The notes beneath the pieces are model-generated. The model did no database searches and had not been told where the DNA came from. It worked only from the letters and a program-made list of their open reading frames with translations. A stretch of 64,000 nt of DNA from Pegea sp. RAD2-039 (Eukaryota > Chordata > Thaliacea > Salpida > Salpidae). The position numbers were made by a program, and so were the translations under genes. The stretch lies in the NCBI GenBank assembly GCA_034620365.1, contig JAQGEQ010000071.1:5394001-5458000 (forward strand), given 5' to 3'. Shown piece after piece: positions 11,801 to 24,500 of the stretch. Within the stretch, counting starts at the first letter, position 1, and every line of letters starts with the position of its first letter.

Positions 11801-13300
11801 TGAAGTAGTTAATTGTATAATTAATTTAATTCTGAGTAAATATTATAGCTGATGCCAACTAAGAAGCAATCTTTGAGTATTTCGTAAAGTTTTAGTAATA
11901 AAGATCATATTTCAAGGGGTATTTGGAAATTGCTTTAGTAAAGAAAACATTTTTCTAAATCAAGTTAGTATTCTAATCACATTTTAGTTTTTTTTTGCTT
12001 TTTACTTTTTATAATTCTTTTCATAAACAAATTTGTGTAAATAAATTTGATGATTTGTTTACAATATGAAGGTTTCAAGTAAAAAATCTGATATTCTGTA
12101 GCAATCGTGTGGATTTGAAACTTCTTATTTCTAGGAATTGAATCGATTGCTTATGCCTTCTAAGAAGCTAGCTGCTACCACCACGATTTCCTTTTATATA
12201 GGATATTCTGCCTTCTACTTATACTAAAAATTTCAAACCATTTCATTAAAATAATTTGCTAAACTTGATAACAAAGTACTTTTCTATTTGATTATTATTA
12301 ATCAGTAAAAAAAGCTTTAACAAATTTACATACAAAACTAAGTAAGTAAAAATTAGTTTAATTTAAATAGAAAACTATTTTTGTAATTAGCTTTTAAATC
12401 TTTATTTCTTATTACAAGATGAAAACAAAAAATTTGATTTAAAAGTTTGGTTAAAATCGATTGTATTAAAAGATTGACAACATACATCTAAAGTTTTGTT
12501 ATCTATTACTCAAAGAGTCTGAACGGTTTTTGGTTGTAGGTAATGAACTTCTAAATATCTTAACTTAAAATATTATTACTTTTTAGATAATTCTTTTTAT
12601 AAGCTTATTTATTAGTTTATAACTTTAAACTTTGCTTAATTATTCTAGGCCTCTGTTTCAAAGATTAGTAATGAATTATAAAAATATAAAATAGTTGACA
12701 TTTGTGACTTTGTTGAAAAAAAAATCAGATTAAATTTTAGTTAAATGTCAAAGTAGCCGATTTAGGAATAAATCTATTTATCAGCAGAAAGATTAAACTT
12801 TTGATAAATTTATAAAAAAAACTTTTCAGATGTAAAATACTGATGTTAAATAATCATGAAAATAATTCATCTTGTTTTGCTACTGATATCAAAAGCTGGA
12901 TTTTGGTTACAGCTTCCGTTTATTTTACCAATAAATAAATTGATTTAAAATCTTTAAATGAATAATGAAGCATAATTATAATTTAAGATTAAACCAAATT
13001 GAAATTTCAAGATCTTTTTACATTGATCATTTGGTCTAATGTAAAAAACCTGTTTTTTACTTACTGTAAATTATTTCATTGAATGAATACAATATAACTT
13101 TGTTTGAATATTTCGAAATTTCTGATATGAATCTAGTTATGTTTTAAATTGAATAAAAACGAATAATTAGTAATGAAGTATAAATGAAAAGTTGTGGAAT
13201 ATGAAAGTTTAGCCTAAATTATAGTTGGATGAACTATGACATTTAAGATGATTAAGGTTTCGTGCCTTTGAAGAAAATATAAGTTGATATAAACTTGTGG
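5804..13300. other. AT-rich gene-free stretch
   Basis: About 7.5 kb with no reading frame I can support on either strand; short frames here look random. It contains one half of a dispersed repeat pair at 6711-6747 and an isolated TGACGTCA at 9289-9296. The base composition is roughly strand-symmetric, unlike the region to its right. Confidence 0.5.
6711..6747 (-). repeat. Dispersed repeat fragment, copy 1
   Basis: The reverse complement of this segment matches plus-strand 45368-45404 almost base for base, sharing the core GTGTGTTAGCGAGAGGTG. Outside about 37 bases the two sequences diverge. The unusual sequence in an AT-rich background makes chance unlikely. I cannot assign a family. Confidence 0.55.
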
Positions 13301-15562
13301 TTATGAAATATTAAAACAGCTACAACACGAAGAGCATTTGGTGGTGAAAGTTTTGTTGTATGCTTAAAACATGACTATTATTACAAGAATGTATCTTGTG
13401 ATAGATTATTTAAATGAGATTCATTTGGGACATTTTAAATGAAGTTTTGTTCTTTAATCTGAACATTCAAAGTTATGTGAAAAGCAACATTTTGTTCTAA
13501 CTTTCGATAGAAGTGATTAAAAGTAAATGATAACTGCAGCGAGTATTATGCTATTAAGTCACGTTTTTAGAGTCTGTTAGGTTATAAACTATTGCATTGA
13601 CCAAGAAAAGTTGTTTTTCGGTTGTTCAACAACAAGAATTGAGTAATTTCAAACCAAGAAAATATTTTAACTGACCAAAGAATCTTCTAATAATAACTTT
13701 CGGTTTAAAATTTTCTATTAATTACGTTTAGGCTGAAAAATACTGAAAAATTTGACAAACAAGAGATTAAAGAAATTGTTGTTATGACTTTAAATTGTAT
13801 AAATGAGCTCGAGTGAATGCCATGTTGGTGTGATTTGCTGTACAGAAAAATTTTATTATTTTCTTGGCGGTCGGTGCTTTGAACTGAGAAACAGTTAAAA
13901 AAAAAGAAAAGATAAACAGTAAAATATAAACACTCAACAAAGTAACAGAAAGAAATACAAGTAAAAAAAATAAATTTAATAGAAGTAATAAAACAAAAAA
14001 TTCAAAGAGATTGTTGTGTTGGTCAAATCACCAAACAAAAAAATATCAACTTACCAAGATTCTATGAATTTGTTGTTTGGTTTACTAAGAACTGAATTGA
14101 AAATACGATTTGATAAAAATGATAATTTCATAAGTACACAAAAACATTCGATGTTTGTTTAAGTTTTGTAAATCATTATTTGAATCGTCTAACTTTTTAT
14201 TGTTAGAAAATTTGAATTGTTACAAATATCACAAACACATTTATAATTGATGCAAGATGACATCAGAAAAATTGATACAAATGAGACATTAGATAAGAAA
14301 TTACCTAACAAAGGTTGCTGCTTCATTATCCTTTAATTGGACGGCTTTGAAATTGTCAAATATTAGAGGCAGATAGCATTATGGTGGTGAGTATGAGACG
14401 ATAGAAAGAGCTGACAAAATATGTCTATGTAATTACTTCAAAATCAACGAAATTAAAAATCGTATTTGATAACACATCCGATGTTTGACATAAAGAAAAG
14501 CTATATTTTTTTATGTGCAATTAAACAAAAAAAGAAGCTATAATCAGATTTTATAGATAAAAACTCTAAAGAGTTATTTAAAAAGGGGGAAATGGAATAT
14601 AAAACTAAATGGACTACAATTTGACTAAGTAGAAATGGAAACGGTGAAAAACAATTCCAAGTTTTGTTGTCACAGTATGACTGGATCAGTTGTTGAGCAA
14701 AGAAAATGTCTGAATCTATTTAATTAATCATTGAAATCTGTTGATGATGTTTCAAAATAGTTTTTCAAATGATCAAATATTAAGAGTGAAGGAACAATTA
14801 AAATGTTTTAAAGTTGTTAAAGATAAAATAAAAAGTTGCACATAAAAAAGATTATCAACTAAAGATAAAGATGAAAGCAAAGAATAACTCAGCAAACAAC
14901 TTGTCGAGTGTTTGATAAACTCAAATTTTATAGAATGAAATTGCTTGTGATTGGTTAAATAGAAGTAAAACACAATTCCATAAAAAATCAAATTAGTATT
15001 GATAAGAAGCATTTGGAAGTGATCAAAATACTGAATGAGGAGATGAAATATTATAATCTGCAGCAAGTGCTTTAACTAGTTGTTGATATTTAAGTGAATT
15101 TTTACAACAGAGTATCAATAAGTGAGTGGAAAGTGCTGTTAAACATGAATACTATCGGAATCGTAGGATTTAGGGGTCTTATTAGATGCTTTATTTGAAA
15201 TTTGGCAAGATATAAAAGAGTTAGAACCACAAAAAATCAAGTTTCAAGTAACTTTTTTGAGATTTTGTAAATTAAGGGTCATCATAAAGAGACAGATGCA
15301 GAGATTTGTGTCTTAAAGCCAATCGAATAAAAGCAGCGACCCAAAAAATAAAATAAATGAAACAAAAAAGTAATTAACAATTTGATCTTGTTAGAGATCA
15401 GATGATAAGGGCAAGAGACTGCAAGTGGCGACAAGAAAGACTTATCAACAATCAGAACAGCTACTGATGTAGATTGTTGATGAAGTTACAAGATTTTGGG
15501 ACTGACTCACAACATTTGAAGGTCATATTTGAGAAGATAACCGCTGATGTAGGTTGATTGAT
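13301..15562 (-). other. Purine-skewed downstream part of the receptor transcript
   Basis: No exon is supported here, but the plus strand keeps the G-over-C and A-over-T skew seen in the receptor introns until about 13.3 kb, where it fades. This suggests minus-strand transcription continues past the last exon I can identify. It may be a long 3' UTR, read-through or unrecognised exons. A pyrimidine tract with CAG at 15419-15420 (minus) could be an acceptor, but the frame behind it encodes nothing familiar. Confidence 0.35.
15190..15195 (-). terminator. Candidate polyadenylation signal of the nuclear receptor
   Basis: This is AATAAA on the minus strand, about 370 bases beyond the TAA at 15563-15565. 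It is a motif match in an AT-rich genome, so only a plausible candidate. Confidence 0.35.
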
Positions 15563-18500
15563 TTATACTTTACCTTTAGAAGGGCTTCTGGAGGGCTGTA
15601 CCTCTTTGACTAGCGGACTGATATCATTTCCAAAGTTAGTCTGGAATAGAATATTACAATTACTCGAGCGGTAGAATTAGTTTAATGTTTTTTTAAAATT
15701 TATAGAAATTTGTATAAAATTTTTGTGAAATAATTATAAAATGAATCAACAAATTAGATATATTCCTGTGGAAGACACAAATTTCAAATATAGAAGGATT
15801 AAATAAAGATTTGTATGAATTTAAATTTGTAAATATACAAAGTTAAAGTTTGAGGTTTTTTAAGATTAAGACAAAAAAGTTTTATTTGGTAATTAGTAGA
15901 AATTTTTTAATTTTATTTCCTGTTTTTAAAACAAGAAGTTTTTCGATAAAATTATTATTAAGAGATTTTATATAAACTCTTCTGATAGATTAGAAAAAAA
16001 TTGTTAAAAAAACTGTTTCTTATGTTAACAAAAATTACTCATTTTTCATTTAATGTTTTAAAATTTTCAACTGTTGTAAACAGTCGTGAAGAAAATAACC
16101 GATTGATTGAAGTATCATTAATCTTCAGAAAATAAAATTAATTAAAACCTGAAAACGATCTGAAAAATTATCAAAAAATAACTAATCGATTTATGATTGG
16201 TCAAAACCAAAACTGCTTTTTATCAAAGTATTTCACAAAATATTCAACTCTTAAAGAAACTGTGAAGGATTTTAATATTTATTTATATTTACTAGATAAA
16301 TATTATTTCTTTTATATTATAAAGTAATTACAAAGGTTGGTTTGAATCAACAAGTTTTTTAAGTGGAGAAAACATTAGATAGAAATTTCATTAATTTCCA
16401 AAGCTATTTTTTTAGAGTTTCTATTTTAGTTTCAACATTTTCAATTATTCCAATAAATCAATTTTAAATCTTAAATGTTGAAACAAAAAAGTGAATTTTT
16501 TTGTAATTCATCCACAAAAAGCTTTTTGTAAATATTTTGAATTCGACTCTGCAGAGGTTGCTGTGATTGAAGGTAGAAACCTCTAATTGGTCAGAAGGTT
16601 TATGACCGGAAATAATACAAGAATGGAAAGTTATGTTAGGAACGCACTCTCGTCAAAATTTAGAGTTTTGACTCCCTCTATTGAGTTTGAATAACTTTGA
16701 AAACAACAATTTGTAGAACCAATTGGTAAAAGGGATTTTATAAATGAAGATTTTGTTGATGGAATTTTTACAAATCTAAAAAAAATGAATTAAAAATTCA
16801 GTTTTATATTTCATCTGAAGACTTGATAAGATATTTTTTAAAGGTGTCTTTGATGTTTGAGATGTAATTTGATGAAAATTATTGATTTCTAAAAAACTTA
16901 TATTAAAAAGAAGCAAGATATCATTAAAAGAAATTGTTGAAAAACAACATAACCAAATAACTCAATGAAAATCTCTTATTTGATTATTGTCAATTTGATA
17001 CAGTAACAAGATAACTAAGACAAAATTAAATTAAAATTTTGCTAAACTTAAGAATGATCAATTCCAAAAAATCACATCAGATCAAATTTGGTTTGTTTTT
17101 CTAAGTAAGGATGGTAAAAAAGAGATTCAAGTTGATTTCAGAAGATTCAACTTTAAAATTGTACAAAGATTATTTGAAGATCAATTTATGCATAGAAACA
17201 GTTTTAGTGATTCCATCTTTTTAAGAGATTTAATTGAAATAAAGATAAATAATATAAGATATAATAAATCACAACAATTTGAGTTAGTCACAAAAAAGAA
17301 AAAGTTGACATTTGATAGAGGATAAAGATACTGGAACAACGTCACCAGTGTTTCACGTTGCTAAAAACTAAACAAAAACAGTAAACAATAACAACCATAA
17401 ATACTTAATTACATGAAGCTAAAAAATTTTTGTTAAAAACAATTTTGTTTTTGGAGCTTAAGTAGAAGTTGAAAAATATTTTTCATTTCTTCAAAATATT
17501 ATGAAAATTTAAAAAAAAAATTTGGTGACATTAGAAAAAGGTTGAAAATCATCAACGACAATTTGTTGAAACTAATCAGAAAATTATGGAAAAAACTCAA
17601 TAAACACTGGACTTCAGAACAATTTTTGGGACTTTTTGCTCTCTAACATCTTGTAATCTTAAGATAATGAAAGGTTTTTGTGATAAAGTATTTAAATATT
17701 CACATAATTAAAAGTAGGTTAAATCTTATCAAAGTATAGACTAGATGTTAGGCTATGTACACAAAGAGTTTTGTAAATAGATTTCAGGTTAGTTATTAGA
17801 CATGTTTTAACTCAATTTCAAGTTAGCTAGTCGCAAATATAAATGTTAATTATTGAATTCTTTTCAAAATTCGACATTCAAGTTTCCGATAATTTAATGT
17901 AACAATCTGTTGTTTTGTATGTTTGTCAGTATGATCAAATGAAGACATTAGATGAAAATATTTGAGAATTAATCAATAAATTATTTGATGATAACTTTCT
18001 ATCGTTTCAAATTTGTGGTAAGAAGTTGAAAAGACCTTGAAATTGGTGTTGGAGAAAAACACTACTTCAACAAGTTTCTGTTTTGTCTAAATCAAAATAT
18101 GTTTTAATGAAATAAGTCAAATTCTCGACCGCTATCAGCAAAAAAAACATATTTTGAGTTGAAACTATTAAAAAGTAGAAAAATATTTGTGGAAATTTGT
18201 TTTGAAATCAAATATTAATCATAAAAAGCTTGAAGAATATCAAGGAGATTGATTTGAAACTTCAAACATATAATCTTATACCACAAAACTAACAAATAAA
18301 AAATAAATAATCAGAATTTTATGGAGATCTAAATGAAGGAAAGAAGCTGATCCGAAATCTTATGCAAGTTTTTCGATTTGAGATACTAAAAATCTTGAAA
18401 TAATTACGATAGATAGAATACTGATAACCACATCAACGAGTTTTTTACAGTTGATCAACATATAACTTGTAGATAACAGTTTAATAAGGTTACATTCTAG

Positions 18501-21500
18501 TTTATAAAGTAGTTTCAGATGCTTAAAAGTAACGAAATAAGTTGGTTTGTTTCTGAATCTATTTAATATCATGATATCGAAATGACGAGTTTATTTATTT
18601 GTGAGTTTTATTACGTTTGAGTGCTTCTATTAAAATAACAACTGTTGAATTAAAGCAAACAACTCAAACTGAATCTTTTAACTTTTAATATAAAGACACT
18701 TATAGATATTCCAACAAAAAAGTATTCGAAAAAAAGGATTTATTCATAAGAGTGTTCCTTAATTCAAAGCTTTTAACCCCTGAATTTAAGTTGATTTATA
18801 AATGAAGTATTTAACTAAACTGTTTGTTGTTTGGTTGGATTCTGACTCGTTTGTTGTTGTAGCTACGCCCTATTTGCGTTTTAAGTTCCAGTAATGGACT
18901 CAAAATTGATATTTAACTTATTGCGACAAAAAGTAAATATTTGAAGTGCTAAGCTGGAGTCATTTTAAAATTGGCGTCATAAAAAGCAAGTAAATACAAG
19001 TATGCCACTATGTCAGCATTTGATTGGCTGAAAAAGTCAGTATGAAGTAACAAATGATGCTGTAAAGCTATCAAATACCAAATTCGTTTCATTGTGATTA
19101 AAATACCAAAAAAACAAATTATTACTCTTGAATTGTTACAAGAAGATCAAAATTGAATCAAGACGAAGAATAAAAAGATTAGGAAGATGTAGAAAAAGAT
19201 TTGTTGATGTTAAGATGAAAATATTTGTTTTAAAAAACAATCAAGTGATTTCAACAATATTTTTATTGATGTTTTTCAACAAACAAATATAATTGGGTTA
19301 GATTGCTAATTATGGTGATGACATCTATGTCATTGACATCTTAGCAAATTGCTGATTCAAGCATTTTAATCATTTAAAGGTTGATGGTAGCAAAAAAGAA
19401 CTTAGATAATTGATCAGAATTATTACATTAAAATCTACTTTAATATAAAACCAAAAAATCGTTTAATGACAAATTGAATAATCGTCTCCACACCACCTGA
19501 ATGTCACTTTAAACGGTTAAAACTTGTCCAAAATTTTTTAACATATTTGTCACAGTTTTTATTTAAAAAAATGTTTATAAAAATGTTATTAGCTGGTCAG
19601 TAAAGCGTTTTACACACTAAACTGTAAATAAGACAGTGGTTAAGTTATTAGCAGAAAATCAATACTCTGTCTATATACAGAAGCCGATATCTCTTGTAAG
19701 GTTTTAGTAACAAAAACAAATAATCACAATACCCAGTGGACAACGTCAAGTAGCCAACATTTATGAATAAAAAATTAATAGAGTTTCTTGGAGTTAAACA
19801 AGAAGCATTGTATTCATCCGCGGGGATTTGATGCCCTAAATCCCGGGAGAATTAAATAAATCACCGATAAGTTAAATAAATACTAAATAATGAATAGATT
19901 TGATTAATAGATCATTTTAAGATTGAAGATGGAAAAATTCGTGAAAAGGTTTCACTTTATCAACAGTTTTAAAGGATCTAAGAAAACAAAATCTAATTAA
20001 AAAAGATTAAAGAAAAAACGAATAAAGTGAACCTCCATAAAAGTGGATAGGAAATGTTGGTGACAATTCAACAAAAAAGTGGAAATAATACCAAGTAGTC
20101 AGTTGATAATCGAACAAAAGTAATCCTTAATATTTGAATAGAAGTTAATGAAGGAGTTTGTGAAGTATTGATTTGAAAAAAGTCAAATTTTGAAACATTA
20201 TGCTCAGATGAGACCTCTTATATCTGCTAAAAGTTTACTATAGTCTACAAAAAGTTCATATTTAAAAATAGAAGAGAAAATCTGAAGAAACGTCAATCAT
20301 GTAGCTGTACTACAGAGACACAAAACTTTCAGATGATAATTAGATGAATTGGAGGTCAAAAAATCAACTAAATTCAGTCTTGGAAAGTTTAGAGAATATT
20401 TTCGAATATAAATAATAGAGGAATACACCTGTACTTCTATCTGACACCATATGTACATCCAACAACATATTGTGTTGTGTTATCAGCCTACAAACCATGA
20501 CCTATTTCTTCACTAGTACATCTCCGCTCACTTCTCACTTTTTTCTCTTTTACATCAACAAAAAATGATGAGATTGAATAAAATAATCTTAGAGATTTGT
20601 CGAAAGCTTGAAAACATGTTTATAAATAATCCTCGGAGTCGAACATAACTCAATTAGATGAAACAGAGAAACGATAAATATATGACTTTCTCTTAGTTAG
20701 ATGTACTTTTATTCCTGCATTTTTATTTATTATCTTTTAATAGGTGTAAGTAGGTTAAAAGGTTTTTCTTCAAGTCATGTCAAATCTGAATATCTCAAAC
20801 TGAAATATCGATCTTTAAATAATAAAAAATTGCTGAAAAATTTGCTGATTTAGTAGAATTAAAAGTCATAGAAGCTCTAGATGGAAAAGAAAACGAAATA
20901 AAAAGTGCAAAAAATGATAATTAATTCTATTTTGTTGATAGAAAGTGGTTGAAAGTGATGTGCACACGATACTAGACATGTTAGTTTATTGTTAGTTTAT
21001 TGTTGGTGGTGTTTCAGCTCTACGACCCGCTTTAAACTAGTGAAAAGGGAGAACATAGGTCAGAGGAGAGTCCAGAAGAGAAAGAAGAGAAGGATTTCGA
21101 AAGAGCGAGCTATCTCGGTCAAAATGAAACTTTTTTTCTCGATAAGAACTGAAGCTAAGGGTTCAAACATACTCTATTCCAAGAATTTAATAGATAATTT
21201 TCACCAAAAAAATTCCATTAAAAAATAAAGTATTTTTTGACTGTAAAAAAAAAGTCAAATATTCCAAGAATAAAATCAAATTGAGAAGAAGTAAAAAATG
21301 TTTTTCGAAATCTTTCAGTTTTAATTGTTACAAGTAAAAAATTGTGAGAAATTCCAACCTCAATATCTTTAAAGGAATCTGCGCACAGCTGATTAAGATT
21401 CCGAAGGCGTACTAAAAAGTTCATTAACTTCGCACAACGGGTCGTTTGCTTGTTCATCTTTGTTTCAATATAAGCTTGCAACATCACAGAAATCTCTTCT

Positions 21501-24500
21501 TGTCTTTCATGTATCAATGTCTTTTGTCTTAAAGGACAGCGATCTAGAAATAAAAAGAGTAAGAAGTACTTCCACCCACGACAGATCGCTTTTCAGCGTT
21601 CATCAAATCTTTCTAAGAAATTTGAGGTGATTAGAGACTAGTTTCTGAGTTTGATGTGATTGTAGCTCAACTAGCTGACATTTCAATAAAGAGGAGGTTG
21701 CAGGGAGGATACAGTGAGTAATTGATCCCCTTCTAGCAGGTTTTTGCATTCAAAGGTTAGTTGACAAATTGATTTAATTTTCATCAATTAAGTTTGAAAT
21801 ACGTGAGAAATATTGAAGCAACAAAATTGATTTTTCTAGAAGCGAAACAAACCTGCTGAGAAGAGAGACATAATACAGAGACATGTCATCTCAGTGTCAT
21901 CAGGCTCTAGGTCAGCAAGGTCTTTATGAAATCGCAAATAACGATCAGCATATGTAGGAGACATACCACCTGTGAAAGGTAATATCAAATGAGTTCACAA
22001 ACGACGTTTATGGCGTTTTACATCATCTACACCACCAACTACTTAAACAGTTTTACAATTGATACAAACTAACAAGCAAAAAAGTTATCGGATAACTGAA
22101 TTATTAATGAGGTTGAAGTAAACAGAAAACCTGATTAAGTTTACATCAAATAGTTTGTTGAGATCATTACCTTTGACAAAAGACTCCCTTGTGTAAGCGA
22201 TCTCGGGTCCTAGAGTTAGGACATCTCTTTTTTTATCATATGTGTAGTTGGCTTTGATAAACATCAGTTCGCTGCATCCACTTTTCAGAAGAGCAACCTT
22301 ATCCTCAAGGAAGAGATCTCTATTTTGATTATATGTTAAATCGATTTGTTTGTTATGATTTGGTGATTACTCGAATAATGTTTCCATTTCTTTACAAAAC
22401 TTTAAGATCTGCTTGATGCTAAAATCCATAATATCAGTGAAGTGCTGTACATGTGATTCCTCGATATCGGCTTTACATGAAGGATTTTGTCTGCCTTGCA
22501 TCTCTACGTTCATACCGCTGGTAATTAATTGATAGCTGCGTGGAAAACATCCGTAAAAGCATCAGAATAAGATCAGAAACCAAACAACCATGCGTTGTAC
22601 TGGTTGGCCGAGAAATTGAAGGAAAAAAGAAAGTAAAAGTGATAGAAGGGAGGTCAAGACAGTACAGATGCGAAAAAGTTTTTCCTTTCTTTTCAATTTC
22701 AAAGAACTCAGTTGGAAAAGGTGTTCAAGCATGTTTTCATCTCTCTGATAGTTCCTACATTTTTTATTCTCTTCTCTTATCCAAGCGGCTAGTTAGTCAT
22801 GATGAGAGCTTGTGTGATTTGGAGGTTTTAGGAGCGTCAGTGTAATTAAGGAGAAAATGGACTTGTTGCAAAAAAGCAGATTGTTTGATAATATGTCTTT
22901 GATGTGAGAGTTTAGAAGATAAAAAAGGGAGTGTTAAAGCTCCTTCATTAGATAATCATGCTGGTAAAAGATGTAAGATTTCAATAATTCAGTGATTAAA
23001 TCTGTAAGATTTCAATTTGTTAATTCGGAAGATATCTCAACTACTTGAAGAAAAGTCTTCAAAATTTGTGAAGTATGAATAATGAAAGAGAAGACACTCT
23101 TTTGAAATGTTGGCGAATAAGGATAAGAATCGTAAAAAGGAAAGACTGGACTATATTTGGAGCAAGCAAAAAACTCAATAAAAAAAGATTGTTTTCAAAT
23201 AAACGAAAAGAAGATTTCTAGTTGGAAGAAGAATATTAATTGCTGTAAACAGCTTTAGGCTGTTGTAAAAGAACATTTTCAAAACACAAAAAAAACTGTT
23301 TCATTTTTAAAATGATTTAATTTAATTATCAGTAATTAATATTTCATAATATTGAAAACTTTTGAAATTGAAGCTTCTTAAATGTCGTTTTAATTGGAAT
23401 CTTATAAAATATTTAGCTGAAAGTTGTAGTCAAAGATTAAAACGTGGAGATAATTTTGTAAAGATTCTTGCTAAAAAAGCTACATGCGGAAGCTGCTATT
23501 TAAGCCTTGAGAATAAAACTCTACAGGCAAATACCAGACATTGTAAAAAATTAAAACAAACTGCAAGAAACCGGGCTATATTTTCAAACCACTTTCAAAT
23601 TTGTACATCGTAAAAATGATTTTTCGAGTTCCAAACATTTTAGAAGTGTTAAGTGCAATATTTACAAAAATGTCAATTTGAATTTATTAAAAAGAGTCTG
23701 GAACAGAAAAGATAATGTGATAAAGTAGTAGAAAATAAAGTCTTTAAGTTTACTTACAAGATAAAAAAAATTTGAAAGTTACAAGGAGTTAAGTTGTGAT
23801 TAGGTTTGATTCAGAAACTAAACAATAATATATGCAAGAAAATAGCTAAGATATTGATGCTAGTTAACCAAGCATGACAATCTGACGATTTTGAAGCTTA
23901 CAGTTTTTCGTCATAACCAGTAAATGACACCAGAGCAAGTTGAGCGTCTACTCGGACTATGGAACCATTCTGCAAAAAAGTTTTAAAATAAATGAATATC
24001 AGCTAAGATTTGTTAAATTCTATAAAAAAAAAACTAGTAGAGAAGTTAGTCTTCATCTATTTTATTCACTTTGAAATTTAGGTCAAACCCGTAAAAAGTA
24101 AAGATAAAAATCGAAAATGAATTTACTCGACATTATTTTCTCATAACATTTTACCGAATTTTTATAGCTATTCTTTAACAGCAGACATAAAAACAGAACT
24201 CTAAACTGCTTTGACAGGATCATTCCAATAAGATTAACCCACTGACATTTCGTTGTATACAAATCTGGGTTACTTGTAACATATGCGGCTTCTTTTGCAA
24301 TTAAATATTCAGGAACAAAAGTAGAAGAAGCGGTTTTTGACTGATTAAAATCACTATTCGAGTAAAAAGTTTAAGCTATAGGTGAATTTGTTGGCATTTG
24401 TTCAAGTATTTTTACAGCTAATTTGTATACCAAAAGTATTAATTGTTTTTTGAAACTTTTAAATTATTAGTTGTAAAAATTCTTATTTACTTTTCATAAG

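Noticed and set aside
15175-15208. Possible extra terminal receptor exon starting after AATAAAG
   Set aside because: The supposed acceptor has no pyrimidine tract and coincides with a good minus-strand polyadenylation signal, so it is better read as the transcript end.
22540-22845. Plus-strand 101-codon frame
   Set aside because: It lies in receptor intron 7 next to exon 8 on the opposite strand, has no recognisable domain, and is explained by intron composition.
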